A DNA stretch of 64,000 nt from Murdochiella sp. Marseille-P8839. GTDB taxonomy: Bacteria > Bacillota > Clostridia > Tissierellales > Peptoniphilaceae. The stretch spans positions 1 through 64,000 of the forward strand of contig JAIKLF010000003.1 in assembly GCA_019753405.1 (NCBI GenBank), given 5' to 3'. Position 1 is the stretch's first letter; each line of letters starts with the position of its first letter. Shown here piece by piece: positions 9,174 to 17,782 of the stretch. Below the pieces are notes generated by a model. That model saw only the letters and a program-made list of their open reading frames with translations. It had not been told where the DNA came from and made no database searches. The position numbers and the translations under genes were made by a program.

Positions 9174-10382
9174 ATGGCAAATGTTCGTGAAGTCGTAAAA
9201 GATTTATATTGGATCGGGGTCAACGATCACCGTACCGATATTTTTGAGAGAATTCATCCCATTCCGGAAGGCGTAAGCTACAACTCCTACGTCCTTTTGG
9301 ATGAGAAAACGGTCCTGTTTGATACGGTCGACTTTGAGTTTGCACCGTATTTCCTGGACAATCTGGCCTATGTTCTGGGCGATCGTCCGTTGGACTACAT
9401 CATCATCAACCACTGGGAGCCGGATCATGCCTCGACGTTCCAGGAAGTCATCCTGCGTCATCCGGAGGCCACCGTTATTTCGACGGAAAAGGGCTTCTAC
9501 TTCATGTCCCAGTTCAACTATCACTGCGATAAGCGCATCACGGTAGGCACCGGCGATACGTTCAGCTCAGGCAAGCACAACTTCGCTTTCGTGCAAATGC
9601 CGATGGTGCACTGGCCGGAACCGATGGCAACGCTGGATACCACCAACGGCGTGCTCTTCAGTGCCGATGCATTCGGCTCGTTCAAGGCGATTGACGGCAA
9701 ACTCTTCGATGACGAAGTGAATTGGGATCGTGATTTTCTTGAGCCGGGACGTCGTTATCTGACAAACATCGTCGGCAAATACGGTGCCTACGTTCAGGCT
9801 GTCCTGAAAGTGGCGGCAACGCTGCCGATCAAGATCATCTGCCCGCTGCACGGTGTCATTTGGAGAAAGAACCTGGGCTACATCATCGACAAGTATGACA
9901 AATGGTCCAGCTACACGCCGGAAGATAATGGTGTCATGATTGCCTACGGCTCCATGTATGGCAACACCGAGCAAGTCGCACAGAAGCTTGCTTCGGAAGT
10001 CGTCCAGCGCGGCATCACCGATGTCACGGTCTGGGATGTGTCCAACACGCATATGTCCTACCTCATTTCGGAAGCCTTCCGTGTCGGCCATATCATCCTG
10101 GCCTGCCCGACCTACAACCTGGGCGTCTATCCGCCGATGAAAAATTTCCTGAACGACATGGTCGCTCTCAACATGCAGAAGCGTACCGTCGGCATCATCG
10201 AGAACGGCACCTGGGCGCCGACCTCGGGTGAAGAGATGAAGAAGATTTTGGATCAGATGTTCGAAATCTACTATCTCGATTCTGAAGTCTCGTTCATGTC
10301 CTCCCCGGATGAGAACACCGACAAAGAGCTTGCTGCTTTGGCCGATGCCATCGTCGCTTCGGTTAAGAAGCAGGAAAAGTAA
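9174..10382 (+). CDS. fprA: Flavodiiron protein (FprA family), first copy
   Basis: A 402-residue flavodiiron protein. The N-terminal metallo-beta-lactamase-like half carries the diiron ligands HWEPDH (His80, Glu82, Asp84, His85), a His in MVHWPE, an Asp in SADAFG and a His in CPLHG. The C-terminal flavodoxin half starts at GSMYGNTEQVA, the FMN phosphate loop. The family reduces O2 to water or NO to N2O, receiving electrons from rubredoxin. No rubredoxin domain is fused here; one is supplied on the upstream acyl-CoA dehydrogenase fusion, 64 bp away and probably cotranscribed. AAGGAGG precedes the ATG. A paralogue lies at 52277. Confidence 0.94.
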   Translation: MANVREVVKDLYWIGVNDHRTDIFERIHPIPEGVSYNSYVLLDEKTVLFDTVDFEFAPYFLDNLAYVLGDRPLDYIIINHWEPDHASTFQEVILRHPEATVISTEKGFYFMSQFNYHCDKRITVGTGDTFSSGKHNFAFVQMPMVHWPEPMATLDTTNGVLFSADAFGSFKAIDGKLFDDEVNWDRDFLEPGRRYLTNIVGKYGAYVQAVLKVAATLPIKIICPLHGVIWRKNLGYIIDKYDKWSSYTPEDNGVMIAYGSMYGNTEQVAQKLASEVVQRGITDVTVWDVSNTHMSYLISEAFRVGHIILACPTYNLGVYPPMKNFLNDMVALNMQKRTVGIIENGTWAPTSGEEMKKILDQMFEIYYLDSEVSFMSSPDENTDKELAALADAIVASVKKQEK

Positions 10383-10405
10383 TATAACTTCTAAGAAAGT
10401 TAACC

Positions 10406-10441
10406 AGCAGCGCCGCCTGTCTTACGGGCGGCGCTGCTTTT
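10406..10441 (+). terminator. Rho-independent terminator after fprA
   Basis: Stem AGCAGCGCCGCC / GGCGGCGCTGCT followed by T residues, 24 bp after the flavodiiron stop codon. Confidence 0.88.
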
Positions 10442-10494
10442 ATGTGTCTTCGGCCTGTACCTCTTTCCTTGTCATCACGTAGCCGAAAATGATC

Positions 10495-10500
10495 TATAAT
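10495..10500 (+). promoter_or_regulatory. Candidate -10 element of the surface-protein gene
   Basis: TATAAT lies 49 bp upstream of the ATG. The nearest -35-like sequence, TTGTCA at 10469-10474, is 20 bp away, which is longer than usual, so the promoter is uncertain. AAGGAGG at about 10537-10543 is the ribosome-binding site. Confidence 0.4.
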
Positions 10501-10548
10501 ACAAAGTGATGGATTATCATTTCTGTATATTTTTAAGGAGGAAATAGA

Positions 10549-13500
10549 ATGAATCGCAAAAGTACCCCCATGTATAAAAAACGGTATCTTATACATGGAC
10601 TGCTATGCGCGTTTTTCGCGTTATTTCTGATTGGTCTTTTTCCGCAACAAGTAAAAGCGGAAGATCCACCCATTACAATTTCTTCGTTTGAAGATTTAAA
10701 GCCGTATTTGATGAAAGGCGAGTATGCTGCCGATTTTACCGATCCAAAGCCCAAAGCGCTGCTCCTGAAAGCCGGCAAGTACGAGTTGCAAAACGATATT
10801 TCCATTGATGTATCGGATGCCTATTTTGCCGATAAGCAGGATGAAATTGCGCATGGCTTGCTGTCGTTTGACGACAAGCAAGGCGAATTCTCCATTAATG
10901 GGAATAACCATAAGATCTCATTTACCGGCACAAAGCAGGTTCCGTTGTTCCAGGGGATTCGCGCACACGCATTTACGTTGAAAAATCTTCAGGTGGAGTA
11001 CGCGGGAAGCCTTAAAGGCTATGGTCTGGTCGGCGAAGCGGTTTTATTTGCGGAGTTACCAACGGATGCGAACGGGTTTGATATCCACAGCGCCCTGATG
11101 AAAAATATCAAGGTGAAGGTCAATGGAAATATTGAATCCGATGAGGTGTGGGGAATCATTCCTGCCGATAACCATTTTATGAATCAATTTCGTGAGGGGC
11201 AAATTGCTGCCGGTCTTTCGTGGTATCTGGAAAAAACGACTTTGGATAACATTGATGTGGAGGTAACCGGAAATATCGGGTCGGATACTCTACCGAAAGA
11301 AGTCCATTGGAAATCCGGTGCTGCCGGTCTGACGTTCCATTGGGGCAAGAAGATGCCCACGCCGGGGACACCGTCGGGCGATGCGATTTATAAAAATCAG
11401 GATACAAGTAAACTCAAACAAGCAGGATATATAGAGAACGTCAATATCCATGTGGGCGGAAATATTCAAGCCACCGGTTATTCGCACGGCTATGCCTGGG
11501 GTGTTTCGAATGACTTGGGTGAAGCTTGGGTGGAGAACCTGCATCTCAAGGTAGATGGGGATATTGTGACCAAGCTGAATGCAGGCAATCCAAATCCGGA
11601 AAATTCAGAGGCGCCTGCAGCGAGCGGAATCAGCGATGAAATCGGCGTGTTCATGAATTCCTCTCTCGAAGTCAACAACATTCGAATAGAAGCCGATCCC
11701 GCTATGCCACAAACCGATGAGTTTGCGACGATGTATGTATGCGCCTCTACGAACAGCAAAGGCTGGTATGAAAATCTGTCGAATTGCCAATTTACGGTCA
11801 AAGGCAAGATGAGTATGAATACGCCGTTCCGGAATACCATGGGGCTTGGCTTCGGGAATGGATGGAACAGCAATGGGAAAGATGGCGTCGATTTTCTGCA
11901 GGTTCTGGAAAATAACAAGATTTCCGTTGGCGGTGTCGAAATCAAGAATGATAAGAGCACGCAGGTCGCCTTTCTCGGTCTTGCGCAAAAAGCCTATGCC
12001 GGAAATGAAACGCACGCGGATAGACCGACACTTCCTGAAGTAAGCGCAAAAGAAAACACCCTTACGGTCGGGGATGTAAACATTGATGCGCCAAACGCCT
12101 ATACGATGCTCTATCCCTTTATGATGGAAGCCACGAACGCCAAAGACAACACCGTGACATACGGCAATATTACGACAAATGCCGATTATGTGATGTTTTC
12201 CGGTCTTGGCGAATTGCGTGCGACAAAGCCGAAGAACACGCCCCACGCCTGTGTAACCAAAGGCAACCGTCTGACATTTGATGATATACAGCTCACGGGA
12301 AAAAGAGTTGGCAGCGTTTCTTTAATGGCTGGAGCGCAGGAAGCGGATCAGCCGATGGAAGACTGTGTGGTGAAGGCAAAGTCGCTTGACGTAAAAATGA
12401 CCGATGCGACGGCAGCGAAAGGCACGCCGATGATCGCCGGCATTGCCGCTTATCAGCAAGGGACGATTACCGATTGCCGTGCGTATATCGGCAATGTTTC
12501 GATAGCCAATGCGTCGAAAAGACCGCTGTATGTGGGCATGGGAACCGCATTCGGTAAAAATGCTGAGTTGAAGAACTCTTCCGTCTTTATCGATAAAGAT
12601 TTCCTTGTTCAGACAGACGAAGTGAAGTATGCCGGCGGATTCTTCGGCTACGCGAATGGCATGAAGATTGACAACTGTGACTATCAAATTAATGGAAAAA
12701 ATAGCGTTGCACAAAACAACAAAGGCGTGTTTGGCGGCTTTATGGCATATAATAACAACTCTACGATTACCAATACGAGAAGTTTGTTGCTTAACGACTG
12801 GGGCGTATTTGTAGGCTTTTCCAATGGCGGAACCCTGGATGGCATAGCGCATTACGTGAACCAGCCCAATCCGATGTATTGGTCTGCTTTGTTAGGAGCG
12901 CATAAGACGAATCAGCCGACCATTAAAAACTCCACGCTACTGGTCGATAAGGAAAACGCCGATAATGAGCTCTATCGTACCGCAAGTGTTTCTGCGGAAA
13001 GCGGCAATAACTTTGTTACGGTCGTAGGCAAGAAAGACGGAGCGTTGCGCACCAACCGCGAAGTGTTTACCACGGCGGAAAAGGAAATTCAGGTCAATGG
13101 CAATATGGTGAGCGTCGTGGCAAAGACAGACACTTCGGAGGGAACCGGTTTTATCGCCAAGCGCGATTTCCAGGATACGTACTGGAATGAGGAAATTGGC
13201 GAATACACCATCGGCGATGCCGAAAAGAATTTTGCCTATCTCCTTGCTACGACTTTTGGGGATGTTACGGCGGTCGGAAACGACGCTGACGTTATTCAGG
13301 ATGGCATGAACCGGGCATCGTTAGCAGACTATATTCACCGTCATGCCGGTGCAAAGACGCAGGCAGGGGCGTACATTGACCTTTTGGGACTTAAAGGAGA
13401 TGAGTGGACGCCAGATCCCATCGCACTCGGTGGCGAAAATGCGCTGAAAGTTACGAAGAAAGTCGAGGGGCATGACAGCGAAGCGGACTACAGTTTCACA

Positions 13501-14502
13501 CTTACGCCGACGACAAATAATCCGGAAGGCACGACTTTGCAGGCGATGACGGCGACGACGCAGGGTGTGATTACCAAAGATACGCAACAAGAAGTGTCTT
13601 TTGCGGACATTGAATTCACGAAGGCAGGCACATTCACCTTTACCGTCAAAGAAACGGGAACAGCCCCTGCGAATTGGACGTACGATCAAGCGGAAAAAAC
13701 TATTACAGTTACCGTAACACAGAATGCGCAAGGCAATCTGGAAGCCGCAGTAGAAGGGAATAATCCGACCATTGTGAACAGCTACCAGGAAAATCCGAAT
13801 CCGCCTCAGCCGGATACGCCCAAGCCGGTAACACTGGACGGCGATCAGGCGCTTGCCGTCACCAAGATGGTAAAGGGCAAGAATGCCTCGGAAAAATTCT
13901 CCTTTGTGCTGACCGCCGAGGCCTCGAATCCGACAGGTTGTGATTTGGTTGCCTCAAAAACGATAGCAACTAACGGAACCATTAACGATGGGGAAAAGCA
14001 AGAGCTTCGCTTTGACGCAATTACCTTTACGAAAGAAGGAACGTTCCGCTTTACGCTGCGAGAAAACAAAGGACACGCTTCCGGCTGGATCTATGACACC
14101 AAAGCGCATACCATTACAGTGGTCGTCACGAATGACGGACAGGGCAATCTTGTCGCCAAGGTGCAGGACAATAATCCGGTGATTACGAATACGTACAAAA
14201 AATCGACACCACCGGTGGGACCGGGCAAACCCGATCCATCCCAACCGGATCCGGATACGCCGAATCCTCCTGAACCGGACACGCCGAATCCGGATACGCC
14301 GAACCCCGATAAGCCGAATCCGAACAAACCCGGCGATTCGAGTGAACCATCGAAGCCGAATAAACCGGCTTCGCCAAAACCCACTCATCCCTCTAAGGAA
14401 ATAGCGCCGAAATCGGGTGACGTCGGCATTCTCGGCGCAGCAGCAATGTCCGGTATATGTGCCTTGGCTTTTGTTCTTAACAAGAAAAAAAATAATAAGT
14501 AA
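10549..14502 (+). CDS. Large cell-wall-anchored surface protein with two pilin isopeptide-type domains
   Basis: A 1317-residue exported protein. Residues 1-37 are a signal peptide (hydrophobic core GLLCAFFALFLIGLF, cleavage after VKA). Residues about 40-950 form a long beta-rich region with many repeated strands, probably a beta-helix-like stalk, that I cannot assign to a family. Two domains resembling the Spy0128-type pilin isopeptide family follow (about 958-1080 and 1094-1211), each with the Lys (VTKKV, VTKMV), Glu (VKETG, LRENK) and Asn (NSY, NTY) segments that form internal bonds in that family. A Pro/Asp/Asn-rich wall-spanning stretch (about 1214-1283) precedes the sorting signal APKSGD at 1286-1291, a hydrophobic segment and KKKNNK. 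The motif departs from LPXTG. Probably an adhesin; no sortase gene is in the window. Confidence 0.85.
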   Translation: MNRKSTPMYKKRYLIHGLLCAFFALFLIGLFPQQVKAEDPPITISSFEDLKPYLMKGEYAADFTDPKPKALLLKAGKYELQNDISIDVSDAYFADKQDEIAHGLLSFDDKQGEFSINGNNHKISFTGTKQVPLFQGIRAHAFTLKNLQVEYAGSLKGYGLVGEAVLFAELPTDANGFDIHSALMKNIKVKVNGNIESDEVWGIIPADNHFMNQFREGQIAAGLSWYLEKTTLDNIDVEVTGNIGSDTLPKEVHWKSGAAGLTFHWGKKMPTPGTPSGDAIYKNQDTSKLKQAGYIENVNIHVGGNIQATGYSHGYAWGVSNDLGEAWVENLHLKVDGDIVTKLNAGNPNPENSEAPAASGISDEIGVFMNSSLEVNNIRIEADPAMPQTDEFATMYVCASTNSKGWYENLSNCQFTVKGKMSMNTPFRNTMGLGFGNGWNSNGKDGVDFLQVLENNKISVGGVEIKNDKSTQVAFLGLAQKAYAGNETHADRPTLPEVSAKENTLTVGDVNIDAPNAYTMLYPFMMEATNAKDNTVTYGNITTNADYVMFSGLGELRATKPKNTPHACVTKGNRLTFDDIQLTGKRVGSVSLMAGAQEADQPMEDCVVKAKSLDVKMTDATAAKGTPMIAGIAAYQQGTITDCRAYIGNVSIANASKRPLYVGMGTAFGKNAELKNSSVFIDKDFLVQTDEVKYAGGFFGYANGMKIDNCDYQINGKNSVAQNNKGVFGGFMAYNNNSTITNTRSLLLNDWGVFVGFSNGGTLDGIAHYVNQPNPMYWSALLGAHKTNQPTIKNSTLLVDKENADNELYRTASVSAESGNNFVTVVGKKDGALRTNREVFTTAEKEIQVNGNMVSVVAKTDTSEGTGFIAKRDFQDTYWNEEIGEYTIGDAEKNFAYLLATTFGDVTAVGNDADVIQDGMNRASLADYIHRHAGAKTQAGAYIDLLGLKGDEWTPDPIALGGENALKVTKKVEGHDSEADYSFTLTPTTNNPEGTTLQAMTATTQGVITKDTQQEVSFADIEFTKAGTFTFTVKETGTAPANWTYDQAEKTITVTVTQNAQGNLEAAVEGNNPTIVNSYQENPNPPQPDTPKPVTLDGDQALAVTKMVKGKNASEKFSFVLTAEASNPTGCDLVASKTIATNGTINDGEKQELRFDAITFTKEGTFRFTLRENKGHASGWIYDTKAHTITVVVTNDGQGNLVAKVQDNNPVITNTYKKSTPPVGPGKPDPSQPDPDTPNPPEPDTPNPDTPNPDKPNPNKPGDSSEPSKPNKPASPKPTHPSKEIAPKSGDVGILGAAAMSGICALAFVLNKKKNNK

Positions 14503-14533
14503 TAGAGAGGGTTGTTGAAGAAGCAGTCCCTAG

Positions 14534-14574
14534 AGAGAGGACTCCGGTGTAATAGCCGGATCCTCTCTTTTTTT
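14534..14574 (+). terminator. Rho-independent terminator of the surface-protein gene
   Basis: AGAGAGGA ... TCCTCTCT with an inner CCGG/CCGG pair, followed by a T run. Confidence 0.88.
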
Positions 14575-14639
14575 CTGTTTTTCTGCATCCGGTTAAAGTC
14601 GGATAAGGTGCCGACTTTTAATTTCGTGTTGGATGTCAT

Positions 14640-14833
14640 ACCGGCCGGGGGCCGAGTGATAGTACCGGCATCATCTGGTGCTGTCCATGTCCTCAGCATC
14701 GACAAGGTTACGCCGGCCGTCGGCCGGCTAATGGTGTCGGCATCATCTGGTACTGTCCATGTCCTCAGCATTGCCAAGGTGACGCCGGCCAGCGGCCGGC
14801 TGATGGTGCCGGCCTGCGGCCGACGATTCCTTT
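14640..14833. repeat. 72-bp tandem repeat with CCGGCC palindromes
   Basis: CCGGCC starts at 14641, 14713 and 14785, an exact 72-bp period for about 2.6 copies. Between the palindromes lies a conserved TCATCTGGT, TGTCCATG and CTCAGCAT sequence. It fills the space between the convergent surface-protein and nuclease-like genes and ends at the nuclease stop codon. It shares only the GGCCGGC core with the other repeat modules. Confidence 0.88.
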
Positions 14834-15646
14834 TTATTCCGACCATTTCAGCCGTTTAGCGATAATCTGCCGTACCGATTCGTAATTCAAATATACCTTC
14901 CCGGATTCAAAAGAAGCCAACAAGCGATCGCCTAAATGGATGCCGTTTATTTCATATTGTTTGATTTTTTCCAGCGTGCGGTTCGCATAATCCGGATCAT
15001 CCATCCGTCCGAAATGTTCCCAATAAATTTCTTCCATGGTCATCGGATCCAAAAACGTAAAGTCGGGATAAATGGGACGATCTTTCTGAATAAATAGAGG
15101 GCATTCATATTTGTAGGGAATGCCGGCATCATAAAACATATCTGCCAATATCTTTTCCGTCTTAGAGCGGACAACTTCGCCGCGCTTTGTTTTCATCTCT
15201 ATAGAAGCTTTCGGCATCGGATTCGGCGAAAAGGGCTGCTTCATCCACCGGGCAAGGATTTGCTTTTTCGTGGGTTGAAGAGGAGAAAATAGATCTTTTC
15301 GTGCCTCATGCAGGTTGTCATAAAGCCGATCGATTTCGTCCTCATGAAAGACTTGATTCAGTTGATGAAGAAGCGGAATACGCTCAGCAAGCAGGTGTTC
15401 CAACTTTTTATAATACGCTTTGCCGGCAAGGTTTTTGGCGAAGGAGATATCCGAAATGCGAATGTATTTTCGTGTTACTTTTCCACTCTCTTCATCATAA
15501 AAGCAGTGATAATAATAAGGGCGACGATGTCTGGGCCGAATCTCAAGCCAGCCCTGTTTTTTCGGCTGCTGGAACTTCTTAAGACTTCTCTGAAGGAAAC
15601 GGTATTTTCTCTCTAGTGCTCTTAATTGCTCACTCAGGCCAATCAT
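14834..15646 (-). CDS. PD-(D/E)XK nuclease-like protein (intact paralogue)
   Basis: A 270-residue protein homologous to the interrupted gene at 4629-5528. Residues 1-35 are charged and probably helical. Residues about 34-90 hold a WLEIRPRHRRPYYYH segment and TRKYIRIS. The C-terminal half carries the nuclease-like core with candidate acids Glu164 (SKTEKILADMF), Asp195 (YPDFTF) and Glu206 (MEEIYWEHFGRMD). The usual Lys of ExK is replaced by Tyr-Trp-Glu-His, as in its paralogue, so activity is inferred. Similar uncharacterised proteins occur in clostridial genomes; none has a known role that I can name. GGAGA precedes the ATG. Repeats flank it: the 72-bp repeat touches its 3' end, and the TGTAGAG array begins 158 bp beyond its start codon. 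Confidence 0.75.
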   Translation of the reverse strand: MIGLSEQLRALERKYRFLQRSLKKFQQPKKQGWLEIRPRHRRPYYYHCFYDEESGKVTRKYIRISDISFAKNLAGKAYYKKLEHLLAERIPLLHQLNQVFHEDEIDRLYDNLHEARKDLFSPLQPTKKQILARWMKQPFSPNPMPKASIEMKTKRGEVVRSKTEKILADMFYDAGIPYKYECPLFIQKDRPIYPDFTFLDPMTMEEIYWEHFGRMDDPDYANRTLEKIKQYEINGIHLGDRLLASFESGKVYLNYESVRQIIAKRLKWSE

Positions 15647-15803
15647 ATTCTCTCCTTTTTTCTATAGATGCTTCCTTCATGCACAGCGTACGCCCCGTGC
15701 CAATTAGAGTATAAAAGATTTGGCTCAAAAATTCGGTTCCTTTCCGTCTCAATTGGCGTTCTTCATGTTTCTATTTAAAGCATGCGAAAATGTTACGAGC
15801 GGG

Positions 15804-16170
15804 TGTAGAGGGGTTTTGCTATTTTTGACAAAAACGCTCTACAGGTTTTCAAGCGGTTGTAGAGGGGTTCCTCCATTTTCGGCAAAAACGCTCTACAGAT
15901 GCGCGGACAAGTGTAGAGTGGTTTTTCCATTTACAACAAAAACGCTCTACAAGTTTTCAAGCGGGTGTAGAGGGGTTTCTCCATTTTCAGCAAAAACGCT
16001 CTATAGATGCGCGGACGAGTGTAGAGTGGTTTTGCTATTTTCAACAAAAACGCTCTACAGGGGCACGGACAGATATAGAGTGGTTTCCTCATTTTCCGCA
16101 ATAACGCTCTACAAGTGCGAAGACAGGTGTAGAGGGTTTTTTCCATTTTTGACAATTCCACTCTATACGT
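15804..16170. repeat. Array of TGTAGAG/CTCTACA palindromic repeats (family B, 54-bp pitch)
   Basis: TGTAGAG starts at 15804, 15858, 15912, 15966, 16020, 16074 (as TATAGAG) and 16128, exactly 54 bp apart each time. The unit is TGTAGAG, 26-nt T-rich then A-rich spacer, CTCTACA, 14-nt spacer. Spacers are similar but not identical. Further arrays of this family are at 25148-25535 and 30641-31005. Confidence 0.95.
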
Positions 16171-16181
16171 ATCAATATGGA

Positions 16182-16475
16182 GCCGGCCTTCGGCCGGCAG
16201 TTTGAAAACGCCGCCGAAGGCGGTTCCACTCCAACCGCGCCGCCAGCACCATTTCCAGCGGCGCTCCGCCTCCAACCACGTCGCCAACAGCATTTCCAGC
16301 GGCGCTCCACCTCCAACCGCACTGCCAACAGCATTCCCAGCGGCGCTCCGCCTTCCAACTGCGCCGCCAACAGCATTTCCAGCGGCGCTCCGCCTTCCAA
16401 CTGCGCCGCCAACAGCATTCCCAGCGGCGCTCCACCTCCAACCGCACTGCCAACAGCATTCCCAGCGGCGCTCCG
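16182..16475. repeat. Mosaic element: GGCCGGC hairpin, TTTGAAAACGCCGCC link and six GCGGCGCTCC repeats
   Basis: A palindrome GCCGGCCTTCGGCCGGC (16182-16198) is followed by TTTGAAAACGCCGCCGAAGG and then AGCGGCGCTCC at 16257, 16298, 16339, 16381, 16423 and 16464 (pitch 41-42 bp). The same head module recurs at 25002, 25545 and 62379, always next to one of the 54-bp-pitch arrays. Confidence 0.9.
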
Positions 16476-16542
16476 CCTACATATCTCGCCCACTTACCCA
16501 CACGAACTCCGCACCACGCAACACATCTTGCCCGCACCCCAC

Positions 16543-16650
16543 GCGCCGGCCATCCGTTCGCGCACCGCATCTTCGGCGAGCCGGAAATGCGCCATCTGCA
16601 AGCACCCCCTCCGAGGCGAAGCCGGCGGCGCGCGAACGGATAGCCGGCGC
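16543..16650. repeat. Imperfect ~108-bp palindrome (copy A)
   Basis: The 21-nt ends (16543-16563 and 16630-16650) are inverted copies with one mismatch, and the inner TCTTCGGCGAG and CGAGGCGAAG segments also face each other. Related palindromes are at 25711-25818, 62137-62226 and 63015-63119. Confidence 0.75.
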
Positions 16651-16661
16651 AATTCCCCACT

Positions 16662-16689
16662 TTTCCATAATATAAATTTGTGCTATACT
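16662..16689 (+). promoter_or_regulatory. Candidate promoter for the YitT-type gene
   Basis: TTTCCA (16662-16667) and TATACT (16684-16689) with a 16-bp spacer. If used, it gives a leader of about 260 nt. Confidence 0.4.
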
Positions 16690-16879
16690 ATTCTCGTAAC
16701 AGAAATGAGCAACATCCTGTGGGTGCCGCTAAGCGGTAGTTTTTATCTGAACACCTGGCTGTGAGCGGGTTCATGCGTTGTCTGATGTGGCACGATGAAT
16801 CATTAAACGGCGAGGGAGACAGAGTTCTTACAAGAAAGAATTTCAAACAACAGCATCAACCACCACACGATTGTACAGC

Positions 16880-16953
16880 ACGGAGTCTTCTCACGGCCAA
16901 GGCAATCTTTTTTTGGTTCGGAAGACACCGTGTCCGCGAATGCGAGGTGTCTT
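16880..16953 (+). promoter_or_regulatory. Leader with two mutually exclusive hairpins over the ribosome-binding site
   Basis: AAGACACC (16922-16929) can pair with GGTGTCTT (16946-16953), burying the GAGGTG ribosome-binding site of the YitT-type gene. The same AAGACACC lies inside GAAGACACCGT (16921-16931), which can instead pair with ACGGAGTCTTC (16880-16890) with one mismatch and free the site. A T run (16908-16914) lies in the loop. This resembles a regulated leader, but the remaining 16690-16880 sequence matches no riboswitch class I can name. Confidence 0.45.
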
Positions 16954-16954
16954 T

Positions 16955-17674
16955 ATGAAATTCTTGTCGAAAAAGTCATGGAAGAATCAGCCCATGCAGC
17001 TGCTACGTCGTTTTGCGACGTGGATGAACTTATCCGTTTCGGATCTTTTTTTAATGGTTCTGGGCAATCTGACTATGGCTTTTGCCCTCTATAACATCCA
17101 CATACCATCCCGAATTACCGAAGGCGGTGTTCTTGGTGGCGTTGTCCTGTTGAATAAGGTTTTTGGGCTGGATCCGGCCATTTTGAGCGTTGTCTTGGAC
17201 TTTACCCTTTACGGGCTGGGCATTCTTCTTTTGGAACGCGGATTTTTGAAAAAGGCTGTGTTTTCCACACTTTCCTATGCCACTTCCTTGAAGATTTTTT
17301 CCGCGATCGGTCCGGTTTTGCCGTCCCTTGAAAATGCGCCTTATCTGGCTGCCATCGTCGGTGGATTACTTCTTGGTGCAGGATGCGGTCTTGTTGTTAC
17401 CCGAGGCGGCGCTGCCGGTGGAGACGACTGCCTCGCCTTGATCCTCAAAAAACGCACGTCGCTGTCGTTAAGCGGAGCGTACTTCATCAGCGACGCGGTA
17501 GTCCTTGGTCTATCCTTTTTCGTCTATCTGCCGGCACAGAACCTGCTGTGGTCCTTTCTTACGACCCTCATCTCGTCATTTGTGGTCGGACAATTTGAGC
17601 TACGTCTGCCGAAGCCGGAAGCTCTTGCCATGCCCATGAAGCAGCGAACCGATGCGTCCAACGCGCGCGCCTGA
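16955..17674 (+). CDS. YitT family (DUF161-type) membrane protein
   Basis: A 239-residue integral membrane protein. Hydrophobic segments lie at about residues 25-50, 57-77, 80-100, 110-140, 146-165 and 185-210. The family signature RGGAAGGDD (RGGxxGGxD) is present, as is ITEGGVLGGVVLLNK. This subfamily is usually near 280 residues and has a C-terminal DUF2179 domain, which is missing here. Function is unknown for the family. The start at 16955 is chosen because GAGGTG sits just upstream; the open frame extends further upstream without a better site. Confidence 0.8.
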   Translation: MKFLSKKSWKNQPMQLLRRFATWMNLSVSDLFLMVLGNLTMAFALYNIHIPSRITEGGVLGGVVLLNKVFGLDPAILSVVLDFTLYGLGILLLERGFLKKAVFSTLSYATSLKIFSAIGPVLPSLENAPYLAAIVGGLLLGAGCGLVVTRGGAAGGDDCLALILKKRTSLSLSGAYFISDAVVLGLSFFVYLPAQNLLWSFLTTLISSFVVGQFELRLPKPEALAMPMKQRTDASNARA

Positions 17675-17723
17675 ATAAACCAAGAAACCGCGACGTTTTC
17701 GGTTTTCTCCGTTTCCCTTCCGT

Positions 17724-17752
17724 TATAATGATCTTAAAAAAACGGATATAAT
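17724..17752 (+). promoter_or_regulatory. Tandem TATAAT elements upstream of an unknown membrane protein
   Basis: TATAATGATCTT occurs at 17724 and again at 17747, a 23-bp tandem duplication carrying two -10 hexamers. The ATAAAA-type spacer differs only slightly. Two overlapping promoters for the gene at 17783 are possible; no strong -35 is obvious. Confidence 0.45.
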
Positions 17753-17782
17753 GATCTTGAAAATGCGGAAAAGGAGGTTGCC

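Noticed and set aside
16690-16860. Known riboswitch, SRP RNA or 6S RNA upstream of the YitT-type gene
   Set aside because: I found none of the conserved core sequences of these RNAs; only local hairpins are visible.
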